A stretch of DNA of 64,000 bases, taken from Bradyrhizobium quebecense (GTDB taxonomy: Bacteria; Pseudomonadota; Alphaproteobacteria; Rhizobiales; Xanthobacteraceae). The notes under the pieces are model-generated. The model did not search any database and had not been told where the DNA came from. It saw nothing but the letters and a program-made list of their open reading frames with translations. The stretch lies in assembly GCF_013373795.3 (NCBI RefSeq), contig NZ_CP088022.1:5766001-5830000 (forward strand), given 5' to 3'. The position numbers and the translations under genes were made by a program. Of this stretch, positions 10,741 through 19,664 are shown piece by piece. Within the stretch, counting starts at the first letter, position 1. Each line of letters starts with the position of its first letter.

Positions 10741-11069
10741 ATGCACAGGCTGTGGCTGGGTGTCGGCCTGCATGCTGCGATTCTATCAATGCAATGCCGA
10801 TCTCCTAACTTGCAACTGGCTAACCTCAGCACGTCGCTTTATCCGGCCACGATAAGCCAGGTCCGAATGATTTTAATATTGGGAGCAACTGCCGGATCGG
10901 TATAAATCAATGTATGTAGTGTACATGAATATATGATGTGTATGATCGGAGCTGACGATCGCTTTCCTCTAGTTGCGGGTGGAGCGCGCTTGAGCATCTA
11001 GATCTCTCGCAGCCGCTTCACAACTGGCGTTCTTAAGGGGGGCTCTTTACGGCGCAACCAATAGAGACC
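10741..11069. other. Upstream region of noeL
   Basis: AT-rich leader of the noeL-nolK pair. It contains a perfect 5-3-5 palindrome ATGTAGTGTACAT at 10914-10926, which could be an operator, inside a stretch rich in TGT/ACA words. No canonical nod box was found. Confidence 0.45.
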
Positions 11070-12155
11070 ATGGCGGCTCAGAATTCAAAGCGGCGCGTGG
11101 CGCTGATCACCGGCGTGACCGGGCAGGACGGCGCGTATCTCGCCGAATATCTGCTTGGCCTCGGCTACACCGTGCACGGGATCAAGCGCCGGTCGTCCTC
11201 GTTCAACACCGCGCGTGTCGACCATCTCTACCAGGACCCGCATGCCGGCAACGTGCCGTTCCTGATGCACTACGGCGACATGACGGATTCGACCAATCTG
11301 ATCCGGCTGATGCAGCAGATCCGGCCGACCGAGATCTACAACCTCGCCGCCCAGAGCCACGTCCAGGTCAGTTTCGAGAGCCCGGAATACACCGCCAACG
11401 CCGACGCCATCGGTGTCCTGCGCCTGCTGGAGGCGATCCGCATCCTTGGCATGGAAAAGGAGACGCGGTTCTACCAGGCCTCGACCTCGGAGCTTTACGG
11501 GCTCGTGCAGGAGGTGCCGCAGAAGGAGACGACGCCGTTCTATCCGCGCTCGCCCTATGGCGTCGCCAAGCTCTACGGCTACTGGATCACGGTGAACTAC
11601 CGTGAGGCCTATGGCATGTTCGCCAGCAACGGCATCCTGTTCAACCATGAGAGCCCGATCCGCGGCGAGACCTTCGTGACGCGCAAGATCACGCGCGCCG
11701 TCGCCCGCATCGAGGTCGGCCTCGAGAGCAAGCTCTATCTCGGCAATCTCGATGCCAAGCGTGACTGGGGCCATGCCCGCGACTATGTCGAAGGCATGCA
11801 CAAAATCCTGCAGGCCGACGAGCCTGATGATTTCGTGCTCGCGACCGGCGAGACGCGCTCGGTCCGCGAGTTCGTCGAGCTGGCGTTTGCGGAGGTTGGT
11901 CGCAGCATCGAATGGCGCGGCAAGGGCGTCGACGAGGTCGGCGTCGACAAGGCGTCCGGCAAGACCCTGGTGCAGATCGATCCGACCTATTTCCGCCCGA
12001 CCGAGGTCGATCTCCTGATCGGCGATGCCAGCAAGGCACGCGCCAAGCTCGGCTGGGCGCCGAAGACGCCATTCGCGCAGCTGGTGAAGGAGATGGTCGC
12101 CAGCGATCTCGCTGAGGCCAGGCAGGATGCGGCCAATGGCAAGCGCGGCGTTTGA
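11070..12155 (+). CDS. noeL: GDP-mannose 4,6-dehydratase
   Basis: Converts GDP-D-mannose to GDP-4-keto-6-deoxymannose, the first step towards GDP-L-fucose used for fucosylation of Nod factors. 361 residues, full length for the family. The N-terminal Rossmann motif is GVTGQDG, followed by [11 protein letters not shown] (NADP contact) and [12 protein letters not shown]. The catalytic triad region is STSELYG with the YxxxK of [12 protein letters not shown], then [20 protein letters not shown] and the cofactor/substrate segment [12 protein letters not shown]. It overlaps the start of nolK by about 20 bases in another frame, so the two are co-transcribed and probably coupled. GC content is visibly higher than in neighbouring sequence. 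A housekeeping gmd is the alternative name; context favours noeL. Confidence 0.87.
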   Translation: MAAQNSKRRVALITGVTGQDGAYLAEYLLGLGYTVHGIKRRSSSFNTARVDHLYQDPHAGNVPFLMHYGDMTDSTNLIRLMQQIRPTEIYNLAAQSHVQVSFESPEYTANADAIGVLRLLEAIRILGMEKETRFYQASTSELYGLVQEVPQKETTPFYPRSPYGVAKLYGYWITVNYREAYGMFASNGILFNHESPIRGETFVTRKITRAVARIEVGLESKLYLGNLDAKRDWGHARDYVEGMHKILQADEPDDFVLATGETRSVREFVELAFAEVGRSIEWRGKGVDEVGVDKASGKTLVQIDPTYFRPTEVDLLIGDASKARAKLGWAPKTPFAQLVKEMVASDLAEARQDAANGKRGV

Positions 12156-13125
12156 ACTGAAGGGCAAGACGGTTTTCGTCGCCGGCCATCGCGGCATGGT
12201 CGGCTCGGCGCTGATGCGCCGGCTGGCGCGCGAACAGGCGGATCTGCTGACCGTGTCGCGCGGCGAGGTCGATTTGCGCGACCAGGCCGCGGTCAACGCC
12301 TGGTTTGCCGCGAAGCGGCCGCAGGCCGTGTTCCTCGCCGCCGCCAAGGTCGGCGGCATCGTCGCCAACAACACGCTGCGGGCGGAATTCCTCTACGACA
12401 ATCTGGCGATCTCGACCAACGTAATCCAGGCGGCGCACGCCAATGGTTGCGAGAAGCTGATGTTCTTCGGTTCGTCCTGCATCTATCCGCGCCTGGCGCC
12501 GCAGCCGCTGCGCGAGGATTCGATGCTGACCGGCCCGCTGGAGCCGACCAACGAGCCCTATGCCATCGCCAAGATCGCCGGCATCAAGATGGCCGAGGCC
12601 TATCGCAGCCAGTACGGCGCCGATTTCATCAGCGTGATGCCGACCAATCTTTACGGTCCCGGCGACAATTATCATCCCGAATACAGCCACGTCGTCGCCG
12701 CGCTGATCCGCCGCTTCCACGAGGCCAAGGTTTCCGGCGCTGGTAACGTCGTGGTGTGGGGCACCGGCACGCCGCGCCGTGAATTCCTCTATGTCGACGA
12801 CCTCGCCGACGCCTGCATCCACCTGATGAAGACCTATTCGTCGCCGGACCTGGTCAATATCGGCACCGGCGCAGACATCACTATCGCCGAGTTCGCACTC
12901 TTGGTGGCGGCGGCCGTCGGCTATCGCGGTGAGATCAGCTTCGACACGTCGCGCCCGGACGGCACCCCGCGCAAGCTGCTCGACGTCAGCCATTTGGCCA
13001 GGCTCGGCTGGCGTGCCCAGACCTCACTGGAGGAAGGCATTAAGTTGGCGTACCGGGCGTATCTCGGCCAGAGCAATAAAGGCCACCAGAGTGATCCAGC
13101 TCATCCCCGGCAAGTGGGGGCTTAA
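12136..13125 (+). CDS. nolK: GDP-L-fucose synthase
   Basis: Epimerase-reductase that turns GDP-4-keto-6-deoxymannose into GDP-L-fucose, the donor for the Nod-factor fucosyltransferase NodZ. Start at ATG 12136 gives [20 protein letters not shown]; an in-frame ATG at 12127 is also possible. Landmarks are [10 protein letters not shown] (NADP loop), KVGGIVANN, the catalytic Ser in [10 protein letters not shown], YxxxK in [29 protein letters not shown], and [12 protein letters not shown]. About 329 residues, normal for the family. It overlaps the 3' end of noeL, so the two form an operon with matching GC-rich codon use. Confidence 0.87.
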   Translation: MASAAFELKGKTVFVAGHRGMVGSALMRRLAREQADLLTVSRGEVDLRDQAAVNAWFAAKRPQAVFLAAAKVGGIVANNTLRAEFLYDNLAISTNVIQAAHANGCEKLMFFGSSCIYPRLAPQPLREDSMLTGPLEPTNEPYAIAKIAGIKMAEAYRSQYGADFISVMPTNLYGPGDNYHPEYSHVVAALIRRFHEAKVSGAGNVVVWGTGTPRREFLYVDDLADACIHLMKTYSSPDLVNIGTGADITIAEFALLVAAAVGYRGEISFDTSRPDGTPRKLLDVSHLARLGWRAQTSLEEGIKLAYRAYLGQSNKGHQSDPAHPRQVGA

Positions 13126-13766
13126 GGGAAGGCAATCCTGCACGACGAGTCCGCGGCGACTCTCCCGGCCGTCCGTCAGCCCAGGCCACTCGGTAATAAT
13201 GTATTCCGTGAACGGCCTTCTTCTCAACACAGCGACCGGTTGGATCCTCAACATGTAAGTCCCGGTACATGCTGGCCAGCATGCGGATCAACCGGCTTGC
13301 ATCACGACGCAAAATGATCATGATCGCGGATGTGTTATTCTACTCCGCCGAAGTCGACAGTTGATAAGCGCGATCTGAAGTCGATGCTGAGCCGCGATCG
13401 ATCATTGAGTTGGAACGCGCCAATATTCCTCTTCAGCCATGCCCAGCGATAGTCCGTCATCAGCACCCACGGCGATAGCGTGACGATGCAGAACTACGAG
13501 AGACGGAAAGCCTTTGGGGATTTTTTGTTTTCCAAGCTAGTTTAGCCTGAAGGCGCCAAAAATCGAGCGCCACGGTGTCAGCCGCCGCCGCGAGCCTGAT
13601 TAGCACGAACGCAGGAATCGTATGCGAGCCTCTTCTACGCGAATGCGCGACGGAACCGGCCGCGGCCGGCTCGACTCTTGGGCATATTCGCGAGCGGACA
13701 ACGACAACCCAAGTTGGCCGCATTGAACTTGCTGTCAGAGCGCTACCCCTCGCCTCCATTCGCACG
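13126..13766. other. Interval between nolK and the trb remnant, no gene seen
   Basis: Short open frames on both strands (such as 13040..13321 minus) have no motif, no ribosome site and overlap nolK or each other. GC drops compared with noeL-nolK. Confidence 0.45.
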
Positions 13767-13985
13767 CTAACGCGCGCGCCGAGCTTTGCGAAAGCTCCTG
13801 TCCGCCGCCATGAACCTCGCCAGCATAGGTGCGATCAGCTTGGCTGGATCCTGAACGGGTTGTCCCGTTTCCTGGGCCAGGATTTCAGCGTAGGCAGCGA
13901 GGTCCCGGTGGACGATTGCCGGCAGTTCGTGCGCCACTTTGATCGGTTTGTCGTCTTCGATCGCTCCAAGCTTGAGCTTGGCCAT
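13767..13985 (-). CDS. DUF2274-family protein of trb conjugation clusters
   Basis: 72-residue protein starting MAKLKLGAIEDDKPIKVAHE, with LPAIVHRDLAAYAEILAQET and a basic tail FMAADRSFRKARRAR. This matches the short DUF2274 proteins encoded directly after trbI in mating-pair-formation clusters of integrative conjugative elements. It starts five bases after the trbI remnant stop, exactly that arrangement. Function is unknown; the basic helical look fits a DNA- or protein-binding accessory. It appears intact although the upstream gene is truncated. Confidence 0.7.
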   Translation of the reverse strand: MAKLKLGAIEDDKPIKVAHELPAIVHRDLAAYAEILAQETGQPVQDPAKLIAPMLARFMAADRSFRKARRAR

Positions 13986-13989
13986 CGCG

Positions 13990-14694
13990 TTATCCTCTAT
14001 ATGGTTCGAGCACCAGGTCGCGGTTGACGATCACCCTCACCGGGAATCCCTGGCGGATCGTCAACGTTGGCTGGATGTTGAGATTGCGGCGAACCAGCTG
14101 CTGTCCTGTCTGATTTGCGGAATCCTCCGCTCCACGCCGGAGCGCAGCAATGAGGTCGCTGTTGGTGTTGCCTGCGTCCGCGCCCGAATTGACCTCCGTG
14201 CCAAAAGCCAGCAGTGTCGAAAGCGCTGCTGCGCCCAAGAGCTCTTTCCAGTGATTGTCGACCTCGTCCTCGAGGCCGGCGTATCCAGATGCATCTGCGC
14301 CAGGCTGCCGTTCCAGGACGATCGAACGCCCGTTCGGCATAATCAGCCGCGTCCAAACCAACAGTACGCGCGACTGGCCAAATGCCGCCTGGCTGTCGTA
14401 GGTGCCGATCAGCCTTCGAGCTCGCCGCGTTGGATTGTCATAGACAGCTTCCGTCACCTGCGCCGTGATTTGCCCCGGTAGATCGGATCGAATGCCCGTG
14501 ATGAGAGCGGCCGGAATGACTGTGCCGGCCTGCACCACAAACGGCGAAGCTGGCCTCACGAGGCGATCCGGACTGGTCGTCCGGCGGTCGACGGATGCGC
14601 TGACGAAGGCGAGCTTCCGTTCCTGGCCATTCTGGGCGAACGTTTCATCAGATGATGTCGTGGCATTCGAAGGCGTTTCATTGGCCGATGTCAC
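13990..14694 (-). pseudogene. trbI: TrbI (VirB10-like) conjugation channel protein, N-terminus lost
   Basis: C-terminal part of the VirB10/TrbI outer channel protein of a type IV secretion system: AGTVIPAALITGIRSDLPGQ, VLLVWTRLIMPNGRSIVLER, GLEDEVDNHWKELLGAAALS and LNIQPTLTIRQGFPVRVIVN. The cytoplasmic and transmembrane N-terminus expected for a protein of about 400 residues is missing, and a stop lies about 70 bases upstream of the GTG at 14694. About seven residues that normally precede RLIGTYDSQ also seem deleted. No other trb gene is nearby, so this is a relic of an integrative conjugative element. Confidence 0.78.
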
Positions 14695-14766
14695 AGCAGT
14701 TGAGGGACAGACATTGGTGCTGGCAACGACCTTGCTGGTACGACTCCTGCTTGTCGTGAGGATCGA

Positions 14767-15009
14767 TCACACGCAACCCCGCTGACACAGCATGTACCAC
14801 ATCAAGAAGGTGCTTCATTCTCATATGACATTCGCCGGTGCCACGGCCGAACGCAGCTTCTAAGACCGTGCCCTCAGCTTCTCAGTCAACCTGAATAGCG
14901 TTGGCTACATCGTCTCGTATTTTCCCGTACATGTGGATGATGCGCGAGCCACCGAGAAACTGCTCTATGAGAATCCGGTCGTGTCCCAGTGATGGTGTAG
15001 CTCGGTAGA
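14767..15009. other. Decayed sequence between trbI remnant and next IS
   Basis: No open gene. It lies where trbG/trbF would be expected upstream of trbI, but I could not recognise them. Confidence 0.35.
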
Positions 15010-15065
15010 GCAAAGCCGCCCGTACGCGCGCCTCAAATAGCGCCGTAGCGGGCGGGCGGCTTTGC
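15010..15065. repeat. 13-bp inverted repeat at left end of a decayed IS
   Basis: GCAAAGCCGCCCG (15010-15022) and CGGGCGGCTTTGC (15053-15065) are perfect complements separated by 30 bases. It could be a terminator or a subterminal IS structure. Confidence 0.6.
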
Positions 15066-15131
15066 GGTGGTCACCGGCGATTCGCCGGTAGGATCGGGTT
15101 GCGACACGCCAACGCAACCGAGGAACCACCG

Positions 15132-16223
15132 ATGACCGACGATATGATGAACCTGCGCACGCACGTGGAGAAGACCCCTGATGCCGATCTGTTGCGCGAG
15201 ATGATCGGCTTTTCCGCCCAGCGGCTGATGGAGCTGGAAGTCGAGGGCCACACCGGGCGGCCTACGGCGAGAAGAACCCCGAACGGCTGGCCCAGCGCAA
15301 CGGCTACCGCGACCGAACCTGGGAGACCCGGGCCGGCACGGTCGAGCTTCGCATCCCCAAGCTGCGCAAGGGCTCCTACTACCCGGGTTTCCTGGAGCCG
15401 CGCCGGATGGCCGAGAAGGCGCTCACCGCCGTAGTTCAGGAAGCCTATGTGCAGGGCGTCTCGACCCGCTCAGTCGACGATCTCGTCCAGGCGATGGGAT
15501 AAGCGGCATCTCCAAGAGCCAGGTGAGCCGGCTCTGCGCGGAGATCGACGACAAGGTGAAGGCGTTCCTCGCCCGGCCGATCGAGGGCGACTGGCCGTAT
15601 CTGTGGATCGACGCCACCTACGTGAAGGTACGCCAGCAGGGGCGTATCGTGTCGGTCGCAGTGATCGTCGCTGTTGGCGTCAACAGCGACGGCCGGCGCG
15701 AAGTCTGGACGGCGTTCCTGCGCAAGCTCGCTCGCCGGGGCTTGCGTGGCGTCAAGTTGGTCGTCTCCGACGCCCATGAGGGCATCAAGGCCACCGTCGC
15801 CAAGGTGCTCAACGCCGGCTGGCAACGGTGCCGCGTCCACTTCATGCGCAACGCGCTGGCGCGCGCCGGCAAGAGCGGGCAGCGCGTCGTCTCCGCCTTC
15901 ATTGCCACGGCGTTCGCCCAGGACGATGCCGAGGCCGCACAAGTAAAGTGGCGGAAGGTCGCCGACCAGCTTCGTCCCAAGCTGCCCAAGCTTGCCGACT
16001 TCCTCGACGAAGCGGAGACCGATGTGCTGGCCTACATGAATTCCCGCCGCAACATCGCACCAAGCTGCACTCCACCAACCCAATCGAGCGCCTCAACAGC
16101 AAGATCAAGCGGCGCACCGAGGTGGTTGGCATCTTCCCCAACGAGGATGCCATCTCCGCCTCATCGGCGCGATCCTGCTCGAGCAGAACGATGAATGGGC
16201 CGTCCAGCGTGCCCGTTACATGA
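15132..16223 (+). pseudogene. IS256-family transposase of a second type, decayed
   Basis: Different from copies A-C. Frames spliced by eye give [37 protein letters not shown], a shifted frame, [20 protein letters not shown], a shift near 15500, then the catalytic core SQVSRLCAEIDDKVKAFLAR, PYLWIDATYVKVRQQGRI (first Asp), LVVSDAHEGIKATVAKVLNA (second Asp), CRVHFMRNALARAGK, and after another shift NPIERLNSKIKRRTEVVGIF (Glu). At least three frameshifts. The right end was not found clearly. Confidence 0.8.
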
Positions 16224-16470
16224 CACTGGAAACCATCGCGCCGTTGAGTAAGGCGTCGGGTTCGCTCGCGACCTTTGCTTCCTTCAGGATTTTACCCTGG
16301 GCATCACAACGCACACGCCCGACAGTTCCAATGACACGTCGATTCCGGCCTAGTTCTCCACGGCAACCCTCCGTCTCAGGATGCTTGGGCCGACTCAAGT
16401 CGTGACCCCGTTTGATTAGGGGACAGCCACCATCATGCCCCCTTGCTCGGAGCAGGGCCCCTTACCGCAT
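16224..16470. other. No gene seen
   Basis: Remainder of the decayed IS or its flank; no motif recognised. Confidence 0.4.
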
Positions 16471-16644
16471 CTAGCCTGACCAGGCCGCGCTCTGCGGCTG
16501 ATCAATCGTCTCGAGCGATGCATCGAGTTCTGCGATTAGCGCGCTGTGCCTGTTCTTGTCCGCTATTGGCGGGCAGCTATCGCCGATCGCAATTGGCTTT
16601 CGAAGATGAGCGATATCGGCAGCGACAAATTCGTCGAGTGTCAT
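16471..16644 (-). CDS. Small uncharacterised protein
   Basis: 57-residue acidic protein beginning MTLDEFVAADIAHLRKPIAI and ending in a predicted helix with SALIAELDASLETID. The ATG at 16644 has AGCAGG about eight bases upstream. No family recognised. It adjoins the repeated small-protein module and may belong to it. Confidence 0.35.
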   Translation of the reverse strand: MTLDEFVAADIAHLRKPIAIGDSCPPIADKNRHSALIAELDASLETIDQPQSAAWSG

Positions 16645-16734
16645 GGCAGTCACCTGCTTTCTGCCTGACATCCGCAGCATGAGTGGTTAAGAGAGCGTAA
16701 AGACCTAGCGTCTCGCCCATAGGGCTGAGAAGAC

Positions 16735-16870
16735 CTTCGCCTTTCCGCGCGGCATATGCCTAGCGCCTATCAGCCCCAACAGAATGACTTTGGCATGCAT
16801 AGACGACCGTGCGGTGCTGCGCGGCGTTGATAAGTCCGGTGGCTCCGGATTTGCAAGATTATCGGTGCGA
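16735..16870 (-). pseudogene. Degenerate copy 1 of small-protein family A
   Basis: The end of the family-A protein (AAQHYMAV...RAK motif of the intact copy at 18362..18586) can be read here only as INAAQHRTVV-like sequence. The rest is lost. Confidence 0.45.
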
Positions 16871-16912
16871 GCCGGCCTCACATAGCAAGGACTCTTTCCA
16901 AGGTGCAGCAAG

Positions 16913-17120
16913 ATGGATGGTTGGATAGTGGCGGTCACCATCCTCAAGGAAGACAGCGACGACGACGAACAGGTATGTAACTTTGCGGTCAGCCGTGAAG
17001 CTGCCCCTGAAAGACTGCGGGGGCAAAGGCCGCAATGCTAAACTGCCCGATCGAAGAGAAGCAATTGCAAAGGCCCGGCGTGGAGCCCGGCGAGCTGATC
17101 GCTATACTCGATGACTAGAT
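16913..17120 (+). pseudogene. Degenerate copy 1 of small-protein family B
   Basis: Begins MDGWIVAVTILKEDSDDDEQ, then loses frame. CPIEEKQLQR and EPGELIAILDD can be read in another frame, followed by an in-frame stop and IDPIISR. These correspond to the conserved parts of the intact copies at 18759, 30731 and 31427. Confidence 0.6.
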
Positions 17121-17690
17121 CGACCCAATCATCTCGCGACCCCAAAGTCACTAAAAGCGCTGCACGTCTGATCTCGCTCACCCGCGTCCGATTGATGACA
17201 TGTGTCCGGAAGCCGCCATTTGAATTGCGAGAAATTGCTCGGGCCAAAGCTGGAAGCCTCGGGCCAAAGCTGGAAGCGATGCGTTCTGCCTCTCCTTCGA
17301 GCAGAGTTGCATTTCGACTATTTGGCACGCCGGTTGCTACCCCCTTATGGCTTGGTTGCTTACTGATGAACCTCGTGAGACGGCCAAGTCTCCACCAGCA
17401 ACTCGTGCGGGCGGCTCCTTCCGCCGTCCGCACCCTTTTCACGGTGCTGGCCTTAGCGCCGCGCTTCGTGTGGATCGTGACCTGTGGAAAGGCTGCGCAG
17501 CTTTTCGCCTCATTTGCGTCGCGACGGTCTGGCATGCGAGTTGCTGAGAGACGTTTGGACTCGGCTTCTCATACTTTCGCGCAACCCCCATGAGATGGCG
17601 AAGTCCGCGCAGCCTTGCGCTCGCGCGAGCGGCTCCTCCAGCCGCTCGCGCGTCTTTCGGTAGCATCGGCCTAGTGCACGCTGCGGAGAT
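17119..17690. repeat. Segmental duplication shared with about 34780-35290
   Basis: Non-coding flank of the family-B gene. The stretches at 17150-17230 and 17350-17690 recur with strong similarity at 34795-34865 and 34970-35290, including the T-rich block reading GAGACGTTTGGA and the lead-in to the family-C start. No gene is supported inside. Confidence 0.7.
17238..17277 (+). repeat. Perfect 20-bp tandem duplication
   Basis: CTCGGGCCAAAGCTGGAAGC occurs twice head to tail within non-coding flank of the small-protein module. Confidence 0.9.
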
Positions 17691-17714
17691 CATGCCATAA
17701 CCCGTGAAGAGGCG

Positions 17715-18365
17715 TTGAAGATCGCCATTGAGGCGCCCACACAATGGTCTCAAGGGAAGGTCGCAACGGCCGTCGTGCTTGCCGAGATCGCGAAGCTCGA
17801 AGCGAGTAGGCCGACACCTAGGCGGCCTCCAAAACGGAAGCTCTCTTCCATAACGCGGATGCGCGCGTTAAAGTTACGCCCTAGCAATGTCAGGCCCCTA
17901 GGGTCGCGCTGCCATCCTCCGGATATCGAGCAGGAGTACACCGAAGTATTCGAAGAGCGCGAGATCGCTGCATATCACGAGGCGGGGCATGCAGTGATTG
18001 CTCGCGCACTAGACATAGAGGTCGCGTGTGTTGCCATCATTCCTTTTATGGGTCGCATTGGGCACGTGTGGCACGAGAAGGCCAGCCCCAAGACTGAAAA
18101 CTTGATCACGATGGCAGGGCCATTCGCGGAAGCTCGCTTCACCGGCCGGCTGCTTTGTGCTGGCGATGACGAAGCCAACATCACCAGCGCAATGACGCAA
18201 TTGCCGGAGCCGCGCGAGCACTATGAGGCGAAAGCAAAGACGCTCGTGGCGGAAAGCTGGCGCGCTATCGAAATTGTCGCGGAAGAACTATTGATCGGAG
18301 CTGGCAGGCTCTACGGCCCGATGCTTGATTTGGCTATATGCTGCGCTGCCCCCGGCGTCCCCTAG
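17715..18365 (+). CDS. M41/FtsH-peptidase-like protein with family-C N-terminus
   Basis: 216-residue protein of two parts. Residues 1-45 match the family-C protein at 35301 (IEAPTQWSQGKVATAVVLAE, then a P/R/K-rich stretch). Residues 80-200 resemble the zinc-peptidase domain of FtsH (M41): HEAGH at 88-92 in EREIAAYHEAGHAVIARAL, then AGPFAEARFTG and GDDEAN, where FtsH has its third metal-ligand Asp. No AAA+ ATPase domain or membrane segment is present, so it would be a stand-alone soluble peptidase-like protein. Start is uncertain: the ancestral ATG appears mutated to ATA at 17697; TTG at 17715 or the ATG at 17862 are alternatives. The stop overlaps the convergent family-A gene by four bases. 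Function unknown. Confidence 0.6.
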   Translation: MKIAIEAPTQWSQGKVATAVVLAEIAKLEASRPTPRRPPKRKLSSITRMRALKLRPSNVRPLGSRCHPPDIEQEYTEVFEEREIAAYHEAGHAVIARALDIEVACVAIIPFMGRIGHVWHEKASPKTENLITMAGPFAEARFTGRLLCAGDDEANITSAMTQLPEPREHYEAKAKTLVAESWRAIEIVAEELLIGAGRLYGPMLDLAICCAAPGVP

Positions 18366-18586
18366 CGATCGATGATCCCGGCGAAGATGGCTTTGGCGCG
18401 CACGGAGACGGCCATGTAGTGCTGTGCCGCTTTGATAGACTTGAGCCTTCCCGGGTCATTCTGTGCGATGTTGGGATCAGATAGGAGGCGCTGGAACCGC
18501 GCCCTGCGCCACGCCTGCACACGGAGGAGGCGTGGCAGGATGGCCGGCCGCGCGACAGTGTCGATCCGCTCAAACTTGCTCGCCAC
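18362..18586 (-). CDS. Small-protein family A, the only intact copy
   Basis: 74-residue basic, largely helical protein: MASKFERIDTVARPAILPRL, then RVQAWRRARFQRLLSDPNIA, NDPGRLKSIKAAQHYMAVSV, ending RAKAIFAGIIDR. Start is GTG at 18586 with GGAGG nine bases upstream, an arrangement also kept in the broken copy at 33759. I do not recognise a domain. Broken paralogues lie at about 16735, 30376 and 33759. It is divergent from a family-B gene (18759), with an inverted repeat between the two. The repetition with constant partner and spacing suggests a real two-gene unit; its role is unknown. Confidence 0.55.
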   Translation of the reverse strand: MASKFERIDTVARPAILPRLLRVQAWRRARFQRLLSDPNIAQNDPGRLKSIKAAQHYMAVSVRAKAIFAGIIDR

Positions 18587-18682
18587 GGCGGCTTTCCTCC
18601 AAGTCGTAGCCTAGCGCAGCTCGCGCTACGCATGGAAGAGGGTCCCGTGATCCTACGGACTGGGCCGCCACGGATCTGCAAT

Positions 18683-18700
18683 CCTCCCATTATTGGGAGG
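18683..18700. promoter_or_regulatory. Inverted repeat between divergent family-A and family-B genes
   Basis: CCTCCCA-TTAT-TGGGAGG, perfect 7-bp arms, centred between the two divergent small genes. A related element lies at 30653-30670 in the next copy of the module. It may be an operator or a transcript hairpin. Confidence 0.45.
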
Positions 18701-18758
18701 TGGCTACTAAGCGTGGATGCGTAGAGTAACCGCCTGTCTTGAATATCGGACGAGTGAG

Positions 18759-19025
18759 ATGGCAGCAGGATGGATGGTTTCGATCGGCGTTCCCAAAGCC
18801 GACGGCAAGCTTCGATATGTAACCTATGCGGTCGCAATGGCCGATGCGACAGAAGCCGTAAAGGCTTCGTTGGCGGCCAGCGCGGGCGAAGCAGCGATCT
18901 CGAATTCCGAACTACGCGAAGCTGACTTGAAGGGCCTCGGCGTGAGAGCTGGCGAGCTTGTGACCATATATGATGATCGGAATGATCCGCTGATCTCACG
19001 GACGTGGCGTCCTGATACCGGCTAG
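18759..19025 (+). CDS. Small-protein family B, copy 2
   Basis: 88-residue protein: MAAGWMVSIGVPKADGKLRY, VTYAVAMADATEAVKASLAA, then LKGLGVRAGELVTIYDDRND and a PLISRTWRP tail. Family pattern across copies is GW-V-(S/T)-(V/I), (H/Y)-(I/V)-TYAVA-(N/D), EA-K, LG--AGEL---DD--DP-I-RP. An in-frame start upstream at 18717 is possible, but the homologue at 31427 begins at the GW segment. No known domain recognised; the alternation fits a small alpha/beta fold. It is divergent from family-A gene 18362..18586. Confidence 0.6.
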   Translation: MAAGWMVSIGVPKADGKLRYVTYAVAMADATEAVKASLAASAGEAAISNSELREADLKGLGVRAGELVTIYDDRNDPLISRTWRPDTG

Positions 19026-19229
19026 GATCGAGCCGCCCCAATTCTCAAGGCACCGCTGACCAGAGCCTTTCGGGCCGCGTGCGGTCGTTTGGCACGCTCG
19101 TTGCTGGGCTTGGTTGCTTGGCCCCGATGTCGCGGGACACCAAATCGTCAAAGTCAGAACTGGCGCGGGCGGCCCGCGATGGTATTGCCAGCGACCCATC
19201 ATAGGTTTCTCTCGGCAGAGATAAAGCGC

Positions 19230-19664
19230 ATGATCAAACACCGAATGCTTTTCAAGCAAGCAAAGCCCCTTACTGACCGTCTGTTGGAAGAGGTGGCGCG
19301 CTTAAGGAACTGCGCTGACCAGATGCCGGCATGCCCAAAGTGCGACGCGATATTGCGCAAAGCGCGGGAGCATCAAGTGACTGCCCACATGGCAGATGGA
19401 TTAGATCGTCCGGGCTTAGGTGCCCAACTTAGCCGGCGGCCCTCATCTTACCCCGTGGAAGCTTCAACCCAAGACGCGATGAAGGGTGTGGCGGTGGTCT
19501 TCCGTGCGAAGCGCGCTGATCGGGTGAAGATTGTCGTCTGGGATGGCAGCGGCCTTGTGATGTACCGGAAACGGCTCGATGGCGGCCGCTTCATGTCCTC
19601 CCATCGTGGCCGGCGTCATGCGGTTGAATGCCGCGCAGCTGTCCGCGCTTCTGGCCGGCATTGA
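19230..19664 (+). pseudogene. Small hypothetical protein fused in frame to an IS66 TnpB remnant
   Basis: From ATG 19230 the frame encodes MIKHRMLFKQAKPLTDRLLE, EEVARLRNCADQMPACPKCD and LRKAREHQVTAHMADGLD, which looks like a common small rhizobial protein of unknown function. From about 19480 it continues into an IS66 OrfB fragment (VVFRAKRADRVKIVVWDGSG, then LVMYRKRLDGGRF) before losing frame. The join is most simply an IS66 insertion that truncated the small gene. Confidence 0.5.

Noticed and set aside
11085..12993. Long minus-strand open frames opposite noeL and nolK
   Set aside because: They mirror the GC-rich codon structure of the true plus-strand genes and contain no family motif.
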